A stretch of 38,426 nucleotides of DNA from Candidatus Sulfotelmatobacter kueseliae. GTDB taxonomy: Bacteria > Acidobacteriota > Terriglobia > Terriglobales > Acidobacteriaceae. Positions 38,057 to 38,426 of the stretch are shown one piece after another; positions within the stretch are counted from its first letter, which is position 1, and every line of letters starts with the position of its first letter. The notes beneath the pieces were generated by a model. It saw nothing but the letters and a program-made list of their open reading frames with translations, was not told the origin of the DNA and did no database searches. The DNA lies in NCBI GenBank assembly GCA_900290255.1, contig OMOD01000171.1, forward strand, positions 880 through 39,305, given 5' to 3'. The translations under genes were made by a program, and so were the position numbers.

Positions 38057-38426
38057 GCGAATATCGAACCATGGGGCGGGCAATTTGCCCGCCCTCTTTT
38101 CTGCTCATGCAGGGACAGCCGCCTCGCCCGTCCGGGTCCCGGAGGGACCCCCGCCGCTTCAGCGGCGGGTGGGCGCCCCTCTCAGGTCCCGTGCCGTAGG
38201 CACGGCTGAAATGTTCACAGCACCCGCGCGATTCATTCGTCCCTAGGGAAGAGATCACCGGCCCAAATCAGCGAGCTTCCGGGGAACATTTTCGAATTGA
38301 TTCTTCCAGCGTCCGCACTCTAAGCCGCAGCTTCTGCATCCACACGGTTGAGGCGCTTGCTCTCCGCGTGTTAGCATCGTAGGTTTTGGCAGCGGATACC
38401 GGGCTGGCCTGTACCTGTTCTTATCC
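38057..38426. other. intergenic end of window
   Basis: After the terminator (38074-38100) come two REP-like hairpins, CCCGCCGC / GCGGCGGG around TTCA (about 38149-38168) and CGTGCC / GGCACG (about 38190-38204). Between 38268 and 38420 a minus-strand frame of about 50 codons is open but has no recognisable pattern or start context; it may be the end of a gene outside the window or chance. Confidence 0.5.
38074..38100 (+). terminator. Rho-independent terminator after the VOC gene
   Basis: GGGCGGGCAA and its complement TTGCCCGCCC form a near-perfect palindrome (realistically an 8-bp stem with a 5-base loop) followed by TCTTTT, 18 bases after the stop at 38056. Confidence 0.65.

Noticed and set aside
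38268..38420. Partial minus-strand gene at the right edge
   Set aside because: About 50 codons are open, but there is no start context, family pattern or codon signal strong enough to call it.

Overview
The window reads as a chromosomal segment of a high-GC soil-type bacterium, most likely an Acidobacteriota (Terriglobia-like) genome. This is inferred from gene content (winged-helix membrane regulator, DUF4097 protein, YPGAR-type secreted proteins, three-domain VOC protein behind an ECF sigma factor) and from very repeat-rich intergenic DNA. No 16S or other decisive marker is present. No tRNA, rRNA or CRISPR array was seen.

Layout, left to right. The 3' end of a Crp/Fnr regulator and a STAS anti-sigma antagonist (1-1.1 kb). 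A radical SAM enzyme convergent with a MerR-type regulator (1.2-3.4 kb). A tiny self-contained transcription unit for a 13-residue lysine-rich peptide (3.6-3.8 kb). An orphan hydantoinase B-like gene carrying two in-frame repeat insertions, then a DinB-like protein and a secreted DUF1287 protein (4-7.1 kb). The threonine catabolic pair tdh-kbl (7.2-9.6 kb). A REP-associated transposase (RAYT) between three copies of its repeat (9.7-10.5 kb). A minus-strand block of an M48 protease, pyrC, pyrB and a zinc-ribbon membrane protein (10.6-15.2 kb). Two paralogous secreted proteins, a nagZ-like GH3 enzyme overlapping one of them, miaA and a 51-residue membrane protein (15.4-19.7 kb). A membrane winged-helix regulator and a DUF4097 protein (19.8-21.6 kb). 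The conserved rplU-rpmA-obgE ... nadD-rsfS-rlmH cluster, split by a roughly 4.8 kb block with a secreted protein, a hybrid histidine kinase ending in a PilZ-like domain, a nest of repeats and a lower-GC membrane protein (21.9-30.9 kb). A DUF4440 protein, cobO, accD, folC and a PlsC-type acyltransferase (31-35.9 kb). Finally an ECF sigma factor overlapping a three-domain VOC protein with an intrinsic terminator (36-38.1 kb).

How the genes work together. tdh and kbl turn threonine into glycine and acetyl-CoA. pyrB and pyrC give two consecutive steps of pyrimidine synthesis. rplU, rpmA, obgE, rsfS and rlmH all serve ribosome assembly or maturation, with nadD for NAD synthesis. accD and plsC serve fatty acid and phospholipid synthesis. 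The GH3 enzyme and DUF1287 protein probably act at the envelope.

The most unusual content is the repeat landscape: (i) period-7 tandem arrays, often as inverted pairs and in two cases running straight into a start codon; (ii) period-10 arrays; (iii) MITE-like elements of 87-119 bp with perfect 12-13 bp terminal inverted repeats; (iv) several REP-like hairpin families, two showing compensatory stem changes; (v) invasion of coding genes by the same repeats (hyuB, probably rlmH, and the C-termini of miaA and nadD). All functional calls come from motif and family recognition by eye; no database search was run.
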